Positions 1 to 6,893 are shown, counted from the stretch's first letter. The stretch: DNA of 9,131 nt from DASPPK01 sp041479575 (GCA_041479575.1 JBGOYH010000081.1:1-9131), one strand, 5' to 3'. Notes: generated by a model not told the origin, from the letters alone. Numbers and translations: made by a program.

Positions 1-1030
1 CAAGATTTTCACGATTCACCACTTTCCACATTGCCAACATCGGAAGCCCAGAGCGTTCAACACTCACCACGTAGTCTCCAACGTCAGCGACATTCAACGA
101 AAGACCCTTCTTAATTCTCCCGCTCAGAAACCTATTGAAGAGATAGGACTGATAGGCTTGAACAAAAAGTTCACGCAGTCGCGCCGGCAACCGTTTGAAT
201 GCCGCTGCGAAATCATTTGGTTTCTCAGCCAAACTCTCCAGCATCAGTCTTTCATAGCGAAGCTGTTTTGGAAAGCCTCCTAAAGCTTTTTTGAAGTCGC
301 GTGTCCGGCGCAATTCTCGCCGGGCTTCTCTAGACATAGGATGCTCATACGGACTCGGCTTTGCCAAGAACAACATCGCCGCTTGTTCAAGACTACCTTT
401 CACAATTGCTTTTCCAACTAAGTGCGTTATCGGACGCGCAGTGCCGAAACGTTGATGCCCAAAAAAATTCGGAATTCCGCCCAGCGTATCTATCTCTTCC
501 ACAATATTCGTAAATCTTCTTCCGATTGTCGTTTCAGAATACCCCACTTCTCTGATTGCAATGTGGAAATTGTTCCCCAGAAGATAATATGATGAAAGTT
601 CGGTTCGCAAATAGCCCATTGGACGCACTTCTATGTCTTTGAGAGCAAGGTTCTGAACTTCTTCCATTGAAACGTCTTCGATTGTGATATGCTGGGCAGT
701 TATTGCTTTAGCATCTTTTATTCCTGCAATCTGAATTTGAGTCGGGCTTATGCCAAGTTGATGCGCAATGTTGGCGAGTGCTATGAACATGTCCCAATTC
801 CGCTTAACCAGCACGCACAACAAGTAACGGTTCTCAATGGCGGAAGAAGAACCGAGCACCGATTTTCCAGCATCACCATTCAACTTGTTTACTTGTGCCT
901 TGGACCCGTCAACCAGGATTTCCTCAACCACGAAATCCTCAACGTCCTGCCTGATCAATCCGCCAATACCAAGAGAACGTGTTGCATAAACTTCTATGCC
1001 GAGGATTCTCTCCAGTCGAGGAACAAGCAA
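1..1030 (-). CDS. truD: tRNA pseudouridine(13) synthase TruD, C-terminus cut by window edge
   Basis: Enzyme that isomerises a uridine in tRNA (U13 in bacteria, mostly U13/U35-type sites in archaeal and eukaryotic Pus7 relatives) to pseudouridine. I translated the minus strand by hand and the frame is open from 1030 to the window edge, 343 residues with no stop. Recognisable TruD blocks are AGIKDAKAITAQ at about residues 102-113, whose Asp106 matches the catalytic aspartate; SSYYLLGNNFHIAIR at 146-160; NFFGHQRFGTARP at 188-200; and QAYQSYLFN at 291-299. Archaeal members run near 400-450 residues, so the end is missing because the window stops, not because the gene is broken. The only start after the in-frame upstream TAA is TTG at 1028-1030, giving MLVPRLERILGIEVYAT, a usual TruD N-terminus. 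A weak GAGCAGG lies upstream. The start is 13 nt after the pth2 stop, so the two are probably cotranscribed. Confidence 0.95.
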   Translation of the reverse strand, partial: MLVPRLERILGIEVYATRSLGIGGLIRQDVEDFVVEEILVDGSKAQVNKLNGDAGKSVLGSSSAIENRYLLCVLVKRNWDMFIALANIAHQLGISPTQIQIAGIKDAKAITAQHITIEDVSMEEVQNLALKDIEVRPMGYLRTELSSYYLLGNNFHIAIREVGYSETTIGRRFTNIVEEIDTLGGIPNFFGHQRFGTARPITHLVGKAIVKGSLEQAAMLFLAKPSPYEHPMSREARRELRRTRDFKKALGGFPKQLRYERLMLESLAEKPNDFAAAFKRLPARLRELFVQAYQSYLFNRFLSGRIKKGLSLNVADVGDYVVSVERSGLPMLAMWKVVNRENL

Positions 1031-1043
1031 GGTCTGCGCCTGC

Positions 1044-1406
1044 TCAAAGAAGCGGAAGCATACCCGTTAGTTTATCAACTCTATCCGCTGGTGCAGGACC
1101 AATTCCCAAACAAGTAACCGTTCCAGCTGGAATTTCCGTCAGACCTCTGTCAACTATCAACGCGCATGGCAGTCCAAGTTCCTTAGCCTGCGTTTCCAGC
1201 TCACAAAGCGTTTTTTCGTTCTTCACTTTGACTGCGATTTTGCATTGCCCTTCTCTCAGCCAGCTCTCAAACCACTCCCTCCGATGTCTGCGGGCTTCCT
1301 CCACTGCCGAAACCGCGGCGTGCCCAGCCTGCGCCGCCGTTTTGCCCTTACTCAGTTTGAGGTCTGATCGGAAGACAATGACCTGCTTGTATCGGAATTC
1401 CGACAT
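1044..1406 (-). CDS. pth2: Peptidyl-tRNA hydrolase, archaeal/eukaryotic Pth2 type
   Basis: Releases tRNA from peptidyl-tRNAs that drop off the ribosome. The 120-residue product is full length for archaeal Pth2. The N-terminal block KQVIVFRSDLKLSKGKTAAQ (residues 7-26) followed by AGHAAVSA is the family signature, with the conserved lysine segment. The centre carries GLPCALIVD (78-86), and the C-terminus has the GT-T-LGIGP run (95-104) and VDKLTGMLPLL. The usual DAG-x-T-(E/Q) motif reads DRGLTE here (86-91): the acidic and threonine positions are kept but Ala and the following residue differ. The ATG start is preceded by AGGTTTAGGG about 5-15 nt upstream, a weak ribosome site. It follows the GGR-family gene by 42 nt and precedes truD by 13 nt, so it sits among tRNA-directed functions. 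No sign of truncation. Confidence 0.95.
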   Translation of the reverse strand: MSEFRYKQVIVFRSDLKLSKGKTAAQAGHAAVSAVEEARRHRREWFESWLREGQCKIAVKVKNEKTLCELETQAKELGLPCALIVDRGLTEIPAGTVTCLGIGPAPADRVDKLTGMLPLL

Positions 1407-1448
1407 GCTTCCCTAAACCTTACCGTACCAGTCTGCTTTTCAAGGATT

Positions 1449-2672
1449 TTAAAGATTCGCAAAAAGGTAGGCGAAGAAGAAATAGCCAAGGGCAGTAAGT
1501 ACACGGGGGCTTCGCAAAACGCGCAAAAGGGTTCTTCCCTGAAAGTCTATGTCCTCCACATTTCTCAATGTCTTTTCGAGTCCAAGTTTCGAGCATAAAC
1601 CGATCAGATTGTCAAGTCTCACATCCGACAGTGCGTCGAGGGTCCTCCTCATTCTAACCATCATTTTAACGTCAAAACCCAATGTCTCATTGCACTTCTG
1701 TTGATATGCACTTAGGAAATCTGAAGAAAAGTTGTTCCGTCGAATAGCTTCGTCGGCGACTTCAGCCGCGATTGCTCCGCATGTCATTCCGAAAACTACG
1801 CCACCTCCTGTGGTAGACTTCACTTGCGAGGCGGCGTCTCCAACTGTCAAGAAGCCGTCCGAATACGATTTGCGTATCGGTCCTCCGAGGGTTATCGGAT
1901 GAACCGCGGCTCGCGTGATTTTGGCATCGCGGAGTTCTTTTGAGGCTACTGGATGCTTAATCATCAGTTTTTGCAGAAGCTCTTTCGGGTTTCCAGTTTT
2001 TGCTGCAAGCCCAATTTTCGCCTTCGCATCTTTTTTCGGCATCAGCCATGCATAGAAACCCGGCGCGTAGTCTGCTCCAAAGAAAACTTCAACTGTGTCC
2101 AAATGTGTGTCTTTGACATTTTCTACTTCCGCTTCTATGCCGTTGACCAGCATGTTCCGGTTAAGCCTTGGCAACCCTGCTTCTCTGAGTATTCTCGAGG
2201 AAATTCCCTCAGCGTCCACAACTATCTTGGCATTTCTCTTCTCAAGCATGTCTCGTCGTCTTACTACTACGCCTCTCACAGCCCCCTTATCGATTATCAG
2301 GTTTTCAACCCTTGAGTCTAGGCAATAACCTGCCCCTGCATCCTGAGCCTTTTCTGCAAGGTGTTTGTCAAAGAGAGTTCGATCAACAGCGCAGGTTACT
2401 GGTGAATCAAGGCAAACCGTGAATCTTTTGCCGCTGGGCGAGTAGAAAGATGCGGCTCGAAAAGTGTTTTCGATGACTGCGGATGGCAGGGGATACATTC
2501 CCAGACGTGAAAGGCCCTTAATGCTTAAGTGACCAGGACAGTGAGATGGAATGCCTATCTCCTTGTGTTCTTCACAGACCGTCACATCGACGCCTAATAA
2601 TGCAAGCTTCAAAGCTGTGAAGGAGCCAGACGGGCCGCCTCCGATGACTATCGCGTCCGAAGCTTCCTTCAT
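1449..2672 (-). CDS. Geranylgeranyl reductase family FAD-dependent oxidoreductase
   Basis: Flavoprotein of the geranylgeranyl reductase (GGR) superfamily. Members reduce double bonds of isoprenoid chains in archaeal lipids, quinones or chlorophyll precursors, using FAD and membrane-embedded substrates. Visible features, counting from a TTG one codon upstream: Rossmann FAD motif IGGGPSGS at about 11-18, EE at 35-36 ending the second strand, GIPSHCPGH at 41-49 (place of the family's P-x-x-C-x-(E/D)-G-type cysteine motif), YAWLMP at 208-213 (the family's Y-x-W-x-F-P position), and DGFLTVGDAASQVKSTTGGG at 273-291, the second FAD-binding motif. The last 17 residues (LGYFFFAYLF region) are strongly hydrophobic and could be a membrane anchor. 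Length about 407 is normal. I prefer ATG at 2672 to the TTG at 2675; neither has a clear Shine-Dalgarno. The gene follows the winged-helix-like gene by about 34 nt. Exact substrate cannot be set from sequence. Confidence 0.88.
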   Translation of the reverse strand: MKEASDAIVIGGGPSGSFTALKLALLGVDVTVCEEHKEIGIPSHCPGHLSIKGLSRLGMYPLPSAVIENTFRAASFYSPSGKRFTVCLDSPVTCAVDRTLFDKHLAEKAQDAGAGYCLDSRVENLIIDKGAVRGVVVRRRDMLEKRNAKIVVDAEGISSRILREAGLPRLNRNMLVNGIEAEVENVKDTHLDTVEVFFGADYAPGFYAWLMPKKDAKAKIGLAAKTGNPKELLQKLMIKHPVASKELRDAKITRAAVHPITLGGPIRKSYSDGFLTVGDAASQVKSTTGGGVVFGMTCGAIAAEVADEAIRRNNFSSDFLSAYQQKCNETLGFDVKMMVRMRRTLDALSDVRLDNLIGLCSKLGLEKTLRNVEDIDFQGRTLLRVLRSPRVLTALGYFFFAYLFANL

Positions 2673-2706
2673 CAAAACACACGCATATGTTTCTGGAGGG
2701 CTCGTC

Positions 2707-2946
2707 TTATGTTATGAGTTCAACTCGCCTCTTTCCACGAGACATAGAAGTCACGCGGATTTTCCCGCTGACTTCCAGCCGCATGAGTAATTCGTTGAAG
2801 TCTTTGAAGCCTAAGTCTTCATACTCTTCAGTCAGAGCCTCATAGAGTTCGGCGTCTGGCAAAGACGCTTTTTTCTGCAGAAGATCAAGCAGTGCAAAGT
2901 AGGGTGGATGAGTCTTCCAAGTTTTTGTGGGCATTGGCATGTTCAT
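2707..2946 (-). CDS. Small winged-helix-like protein downstream of cdc48, family not recognised
   Basis: I cannot assign this 79-residue protein to a named family. Its predicted layout resembles a single winged helix: helix YFALLDLLQKK (about 16-26), helix PDAELYEALTEEYEDLG (30-46), a recognition-like helix FKDFNELLMRLEVSGK (47-62), then a basic hairpin IRVTSMSRGKRRVELIT (63-79). The LL-RLE-x-SG-I-x-V pattern is typical of winged helices in archaeal regulators, and also of protein-binding winged helices. The start ATG at 2944-2946 is only 6 nt beyond the cdc48 stop; two further in-frame ATGs (2940, 2934) leave the true start open, and no strong ribosome site is seen. The tight spacing indicates cotranscription, probably translational coupling, with cdc48. 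It could be an autoregulator or a Cdc48 partner; both are inference. Confidence 0.75.
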   Translation of the reverse strand: MNMPMPTKTWKTHPPYFALLDLLQKKASLPDAELYEALTEEYEDLGFKDFNELLMRLEVSGKIRVTSMSRGKRRVELIT

Positions 2947-2952
2947 TTTCGC

Positions 2953-5124
2953 CTACGTAACGGGTGTTGCTGGTTTTTGAACTTGTCTCGCTTGTTGCAT
3001 GAAGCTCTTGTACCATTTCTCCATGTCAGGGGTTACCGAAGGTCCTATGCGCTTCTTAGCTTCCTCAAAGTCTTCCATTGTTACTTCTTTAGTGTTCACG
3101 TCTTTTCTCAAAGCAACCATTGCTGCTTCACGGCAGAAAGCATCTATGTCTGCCCCTGAATAGTTCCTGGCAGTTACTACGAGTTGTGTCAGGTCTACAT
3201 CTCTCGCTAGAGGCATGTTCTTAGTATAGATCTTGAATATCTCAAGCTTACTTTTCGCATCGGGTTCAGGGACGTATATGAGTCTGTCAAATCTTCCTGG
3301 ACGAAGTACAGCAGGGTCTACCATGTCAGGTCTGTTTGTCGCTGCAATTACTACTATATCTTCTAGAGTGACTAATCCGTCCATTTCAGTCAAGAGTTGG
3401 CTTATGACCCGTTCGCTTACGCCACTGTCTGAAAAACCCAAGCCCCGACGAGGCACGAGAGAATCAATTTCGTCGAAGAAAATGACGGCGGGAGCAGCCA
3501 TTCTGGCTTTTCTGAAAACTTCTCGTATCGCTTTTTCGGATTCACCGACCCATTTAGAAAAGACTTCAGGTCCTTTGATGGTTATGAAGTTGGCAGCGCT
3601 TTCAGTTGCGACAGCCTTTCCTAGTAGGGTCTTGCCGCAGCCTGGAGGTCCGAACAGCAAAATGCCTTTTGGCGGTTTGATGCCAAGTCTCTCGAAGATT
3701 TCTGGGGTTTTCAGTGGCCATTCAACCGCTTCTTTGAGGTCTTCCTTGACTTCTTCGAGACCTCCTATGTCTTCCCAGTGGACTGTAGGTATTTCAATGT
3801 ACACTTCACGCATGGCCGTTGGCGTTATCTCTTTGTAAGCGTTGACGAAGTCTTCCATGGTTACCTGCATCTTGTCCAGCACGCTCGGCGGGATGCGTTC
3901 TTCTTCAAGGTTTATCTGCGGCAAATACCTGCGCAGTGCTTTCATTGCGGTTTCCCTGCCAAGAGACGAAAGGTCAGCGCCCGTGTATCCATGCGTCATA
4001 TCGGCCAGTTTCTTGAGGTCAACATCTTCTGACAGCGGCATTCCTCTAGTGTGAATTTGAATGATTTCATATCGTCCTTGCTTGTCAGTAACGCCTATCT
4101 CGATTTCCCTATCAAACCTGCCTGGTCTTCGGAGAGCTGGGTCAAGAGCCCCAGGTCTGTTCGTGGCGCCTATAACTATCACGTTTCCCCTGCCAGACAA
4201 ACCGTCCATCAACGCAAGAAGCTGAGCAACCACGCGCCTTTCCACTTCCCCGGTTACTTCCTCCCGTTTAGGCGCGATAGCATCTAGTTCATCTATGAAG
4301 ATTATGCTCGGTGCATTCTGCTGGGCCTGCAGGAAGATTTCCCTCAGTCTTGCTTCTGATTCCCCGTAGAATTTGCTCATGATTTCGGGTCCGTTTATCG
4401 AGAAGAAGTTGGCTTCGGACTCGTTTGCGACGGCTCTGGCGAGCAATGTCTTGCCGCAGCCTGGAGGTCCGTGGAGCAACACTCCTTTTGGAGGGTCAAT
4501 TCCGAGTCTCTGGAAAAGCTCTGGGTGTCTGAGCGGCAGTTCAACCATTTCTCTTACTCTTTGAATTTCCTCGTGCAGTCCTCCAACATCTTCGTAAGTT
4601 GTCCTCGGCAATCCTTTTCCTTCAGGTGCCGGTTCATTCAGTATTGTGAGTTTTGTTTCTGCAGTGACTTTGACTATCCCGTGTGGACGGGTCTTTGTAG
4701 TTGTGAAGGGTATGGCATGCCCCAACATCATGACTAATGTTGTATCGCCTTCTACAAGCGTCCTTTCCATCAAGCGATTTTTCACAAAATTGGTGAAGTC
4801 CTCATCGACGTTCAACCTCATGTCAACTGGCGCGAGAGTAATGCTTAATGCTGGTTTGACCTTGGCTGAACGGACGATTACGTATTCGTTTATGGGCACG
4901 CCTGCGTTTTTGCGTGTAAAACCATCAATGCGCAGCAAATCTCGGTTTTGATCTTCACTGTAGGCAGGCCATGCAATTGCTGAGGTTGTTCTTTTTCCAC
5001 ATATTTCTATCACGTCGCCCGCCGATATGCCTAGGCTCTGCATTGTCTTCTGGTCTATGCGGGCTATGCCTCTGCCTACGTCTCTTTGTCTTGCGTCTCC
5101 GACGCGTAGCTGTATCTCACTCAA
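2953..5124 (-). CDS. cdc48: Cdc48/VAT/p97-type AAA+ ATPase
   Basis: Hexameric unfoldase that extracts and threads proteins, often feeding the archaeal proteasome. The 723-residue product has the full archaeal layout. The Cdc48 N-terminal double-psi barrel and 4B regions span about 1-165. The D1 AAA domain has Walker A GPPGCGKT at 219-226, Walker B IIFIDE at 274-279 and arginine-finger segment LRRPGRFDRE at 331-340. The D2 domain has Walker A at 492-499, Walker B VIFFDE at 547-552 and LRPGRFDR at 607-614. Pore-loop segments read KFYGES (251-256) and KWVGES (524-529), so D1 keeps aromatic residues as in VAT. All catalytic residues are present. The C-terminus ends KPATPVT and lacks an evident HbYX tail. 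The start is TTG at 5122-5124, set by GGAAGG 7 nt upstream. A TATA-like box near 5180 suggests its own promoter. The winged-helix-like gene follows by 6 nt. Confidence 0.98.
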   Translation of the reverse strand: MSEIQLRVGDARQRDVGRGIARIDQKTMQSLGISAGDVIEICGKRTTSAIAWPAYSEDQNRDLLRIDGFTRKNAGVPINEYVIVRSAKVKPALSITLAPVDMRLNVDEDFTNFVKNRLMERTLVEGDTTLVMMLGHAIPFTTTKTRPHGIVKVTAETKLTILNEPAPEGKGLPRTTYEDVGGLHEEIQRVREMVELPLRHPELFQRLGIDPPKGVLLHGPPGCGKTLLARAVANESEANFFSINGPEIMSKFYGESEARLREIFLQAQQNAPSIIFIDELDAIAPKREEVTGEVERRVVAQLLALMDGLSGRGNVIVIGATNRPGALDPALRRPGRFDREIEIGVTDKQGRYEIIQIHTRGMPLSEDVDLKKLADMTHGYTGADLSSLGRETAMKALRRYLPQINLEEERIPPSVLDKMQVTMEDFVNAYKEITPTAMREVYIEIPTVHWEDIGGLEEVKEDLKEAVEWPLKTPEIFERLGIKPPKGILLFGPPGCGKTLLGKAVATESAANFITIKGPEVFSKWVGESEKAIREVFRKARMAAPAVIFFDEIDSLVPRRGLGFSDSGVSERVISQLLTEMDGLVTLEDIVVIAATNRPDMVDPAVLRPGRFDRLIYVPEPDAKSKLEIFKIYTKNMPLARDVDLTQLVVTARNYSGADIDAFCREAAMVALRKDVNTKEVTMEDFEEAKKRIGPSVTPDMEKWYKSFMQQARQVQKPATPVT

Positions 5125-5137
5125 TCAAAATCCTTCC
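5125..5137 (-). promoter_or_regulatory. Ribosome binding site fixing the TTG start of cdc48
   Basis: On the minus strand GGAAGG is followed by ATTTTGA and then the TTG start. The 7-nt spacing is good for an archaeal Shine-Dalgarno. The start matters because no ATG lies nearby in frame, and the resulting N-terminus (MSEIQLRVGDARQRDVG) is what Cdc48 proteins normally show. Confidence 0.7.
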
Positions 5138-5176
5138 CGCAGTTTGTGGTACGTCTCAAAATAAAAGAGTTTTCCA

Positions 5177-5184
5177 ATATAAAT
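5177..5184 (-). promoter_or_regulatory. TATA-like box for cdc48
   Basis: Minus-strand ATTTATAT lies in the 95-bp gap between the aEF1-beta stop and the cdc48 start. Transcription would begin about 25 nt downstream near 5153, giving a roughly 28-nt leader that contains the GGAAGG ribosome site. A second AT-rich ATTTATG lies slightly upstream, so the exact box is uncertain. The gap also contains a GC-rich CCCCGGCGG run just after the aEF1-beta stop, but no clear hairpin or T-tract terminator. Confidence 0.45.
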
Positions 5185-5219
5185 GTCTTGAGCATAAATG
5201 TTTTAAGCAACCGCCGGGG

Positions 5220-5495
5220 TCACCGACTTGTTCTGCGAACCATAAGAGTTTGAATTTGGCTTATTCCTTCCGTCGACTCGATTTTCTTCTCAAACTCATC
5301 AAGTACTCCGGTTTTGTCTTCTGGGAATTTGATCTGAACAAGAAGCGCTTTCAACCCGTAAGCGACGAGTTCCTCGCCGTAGCCGTGGACGGTAGCGAAC
5401 TCAGGCAGGTTGTTTTCAATTTTCTTTTTCATGGGACCAAAATCAGAGATTATGTCGTTTGGAAATATCTTGTACGTTACAACTACAAATCCCAT
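5220..5495 (-). CDS. ef1b: Translation elongation factor 1-beta (aEF1B, guanine nucleotide exchange factor)
   Basis: Exchanges GDP for GTP on aEF1-alpha during elongation. The 91-residue product is the size of archaeal aEF1-beta, which corresponds to the C-terminal catalytic domain of eukaryotic eEF1B-alpha. It starts MGFVVVTYKIFPNDI, a beta strand followed by the acidic segment usual in the family. It carries EELVAYGLKALLVQIKFPED at 41-60, matching the conserved (I/V)-A-(F/Y)-GLKAL core, and ends in EFEKKIESTEGISQIQTLMVRR (67-88), the helix and last strand of the ferredoxin-like fold. The ATG at 5493-5495 has GAGGAG about 8 nt upstream, a strong ribosome site. It follows the Zn-ribbon gene by 23 nt, a gene pair seen in many archaea, so a two-gene translation operon is likely. 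Confidence 0.93.
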   Translation of the reverse strand: MGFVVVTYKIFPNDIISDFGPMKKKIENNLPEFATVHGYGEELVAYGLKALLVQIKFPEDKTGVLDEFEKKIESTEGISQIQTLMVRRTSR

Positions 5496-5518
5496 TTTAC
5501 TGACTCCTCTTCATTGTT

Positions 5519-5707
5519 TCAGGGACCGATGAAGCCGCATTTTGGACATTTGTATGGGCGTCCAAATTTTCTGCATTTGCCGCACCGTCTTATCTGAATC
5601 TCTCCGCAGTTCGGGCAGAGAAATTTCGTCGCTTCTGCCCCTGGCGGTACGGGTTTTCCGCAGCTTGAACATGTAATCATTATGAATGTGGATGTTTTCT
5701 CGGTCAT
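5519..5707 (-). CDS. Zn-ribbon RNA-binding protein, COG2888 type
   Basis: Small protein of the archaeal COG2888-type group, predicted to bind RNA and to act in translation. From the ATG at 5705-5707 the product has 62 residues and four CxxC knuckles: C13/C16, C31/C34, C42/C45 and C54/C57, enough for two zinc sites. The closing CPKCGFIGP and the CPNCGE and RRCGKCRKFGRPYKCP segments are the family pattern. The open frame extends upstream to 5779, but that region contains the TATA-like box at 5750-5756, so the long version is unlikely. An in-frame ATG at 5716 is an alternative; it would give a very short leader. The chosen start has AAGGATG roughly 7 nt upstream and matches the usual family length of about 60. 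It is the first gene of the pair with aEF1-beta. Confidence 0.88.
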   Translation of the reverse strand: MTEKTSTFIMITCSSCGKPVPPGAEATKFLCPNCGEIQIRRCGKCRKFGRPYKCPKCGFIGP

Positions 5708-5749
5708 AATGGTCATCCTTAGCGAGTGGTTGTGTAATTGCTGGACTTC

Positions 5750-5756
5750 CTTATAT
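5750..5756 (-). promoter_or_regulatory. TATA-like box of the Zn-ribbon/aEF1-beta operon
   Basis: Minus-strand ATATAAG, preceded by purine-rich CATACAAG as a possible BRE. Initiation about 25 nt downstream falls near 5727, placing the Zn-ribbon ATGs (5716, 5707) 10-20 nt into the transcript. This argues against the longer upstream-start version of that protein. The box sits back to back with the fen1 TATA-like box about 25 bp away. Confidence 0.5.
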
Positions 5757-5780
5757 CTTGTATGTTTCGGTTTTCGCAAC

Positions 5781-5788
5781 TTTATTAT
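5781..5788 (+). promoter_or_regulatory. TATA-like box of fen1
   Basis: Plus-strand TTTATTAT, preceded by CGCAAC. Initiation about 25-28 nt downstream falls near 5812, giving a leader of roughly 15 nt before the TTG start at 5826. The leader contains GGGGTTG, a poor match to a Shine-Dalgarno. With the minus-strand box at 5750-5756 it makes a compact divergent promoter. Confidence 0.4.
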
Positions 5789-5825
5789 TTGGGTTGCATG
5801 TCAATATTGAAAATGGGGTTGTTTT

Positions 5826-6860
5826 TTGGGAGTAGACCTCCGTGACCTTGTCCCGAAGACAATTGTCAAGCTTGAGGATTTGAGCGGTAAGTCCATTGCT
5901 ATTGATGGATACAACGCTTTGTACCAGTTTTTGGCCATCATTCGCCAGCCTGATGGTACTCCTCTAAAGGACAGTTCAGGCAGGGTTACCAGTCATCTCA
6001 GCGGTTTGCTTTACAGAACAAGCAACTTGGTAGAGTTAGGGATAAAGCCGATCTATGTCTTCGACGGAGCACCACCAGCGCTCAAAGAGGTGGAAATCAA
6101 GAGGCGCAAGAGGGTCAAGGAAGAAGCATTGGTACTGTATGAACGAGCTTTGAAGGAGGGCAAACCTGAGGAAGCACGTGTATATGCCCAGGCTACGTCG
6201 CAACTGAAAGACTACATGGCGGAAGACAGCAAGAAACTCCTTGACTTGTTGGGTATCCCGTGGATTCAGGCGCCAAGCGAGGGCGAGGCACAGGCAGCGC
6301 ACTTAACCAAGAAGGGAGAGGCCGACTATTGCGCTAGTCAGGATTATGACAGTCTGCTTTTTGGTGCTCCAAGATTTATCAGAAACATAACGATTTCAGG
6401 CAGGAGAAAGCTTCCGAGCAAGAACATCTACATCGAGGTTGTGCCTGAAGTCGTTGAGTTGGAGCAGGTTCTTAGAGAATGCGGGATAACTTATGAACAG
6501 TTGGTTGACGTGGGCATTCTAATTGGAACAGACTTTAATCCAGACGGAATCAAGGGTTTGGGTCCGAAAACTGCCTTAAAACTGATAAGGGAACATGGAA
6601 CATTGGAGAATGCGATTCCACACGTGAAGAATGCAGAGTTTCCGGTTGAACCTCAAAGAATCAGGGAGATTTTTCTGCACCCGACAGTAACTGACAACTA
6701 CAAGATTCAGTGGAAGGACCCTGATGTTGAGGGAGTGGTCGATTTCATCTGCAGGGGAAGAGACTTCTCTGAAGATCGCGTTCGAAAAGCTTTGGAGAAG
6801 ATGCAGAGAGGGATTGCCAAAGAAAAAGGAAAGACGACGCTGGAAAAATGGTTCGGGTAA
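5826..6860 (+). CDS. fen: Flap endonuclease 1 (FEN1)
   Basis: Structure-specific nuclease that removes 5' flaps during Okazaki-fragment maturation and repair, guided by PCNA. The 344-residue product is full length. Two-metal active-site acids are in place: D27 (AIDGYNALYQ), D80 (YVFDGAPP), E152 and E154 (PSEGEAQAA), D173 and D175 (SQDYDSLLFG) and D236 (IGTDFNPDGIKGLGPKTA). The last segment is also the helix-two-turn-helix that binds DNA with K+. The C-terminus KTTLEKWFG is a PCNA-interacting box with Lys in place of the usual Gln. The start is TTG at 5826, giving MGVDL; Gly2 is conserved because the processed N-terminus contacts DNA in this family. The ATG at 5813 is in another frame. It is divergent from the Zn-ribbon gene and followed by trpB2 after 73 nt. 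Confidence 0.97.
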   Translation: MGVDLRDLVPKTIVKLEDLSGKSIAIDGYNALYQFLAIIRQPDGTPLKDSSGRVTSHLSGLLYRTSNLVELGIKPIYVFDGAPPALKEVEIKRRKRVKEEALVLYERALKEGKPEEARVYAQATSQLKDYMAEDSKKLLDLLGIPWIQAPSEGEAQAAHLTKKGEADYCASQDYDSLLFGAPRFIRNITISGRRKLPSKNIYIEVVPEVVELEQVLRECGITYEQLVDVGILIGTDFNPDGIKGLGPKTALKLIREHGTLENAIPHVKNAEFPVEPQRIREIFLHPTVTDNYKIQWKDPDVEGVVDFICRGRDFSEDRVRKALEKMQRGIAKEKGKTTLEKWFG

Positions 6861-6893
6861 TTCATAAGTCTTGGACGTTGCTTTTGGCGATAA

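Noticed and set aside
1..1030. truD as a broken gene, because no stop is seen
   Set aside because: The frame is open to the first base with family motifs throughout; the missing end is due to the window edge.
689..1416. Two overlapping plus-strand open frames of about 142 and 145 codons
   Set aside because: Antisense to truD and pth2, both of which show clear family motifs on the minus strand.
3233..3838. 201-codon plus-strand open frame
   Set aside because: Lies wholly antisense to the D2 domain of cdc48, whose protein is conserved throughout. The plus-strand translation has no recognisable domain and no promoter.
4971..5597. 208-codon plus-strand open frame
   Set aside because: Runs antisense across the cdc48 N-terminus, its promoter gap, aEF1-beta and part of the Zn-ribbon gene. 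The conserved proteins are on the other strand.
5708..5779. Longer Zn-ribbon protein starting at 5779 (86 residues)
   Set aside because: The extension would contain the TATA-like box and has no similarity to the short family N-terminus; starts at 5707 or 5716 fit better.
5813..5826. ATG at 5813 as the fen1 start
   Set aside because: It is in a different frame from FEN1; the TTG at 5826 gives the conserved MGVDL start.
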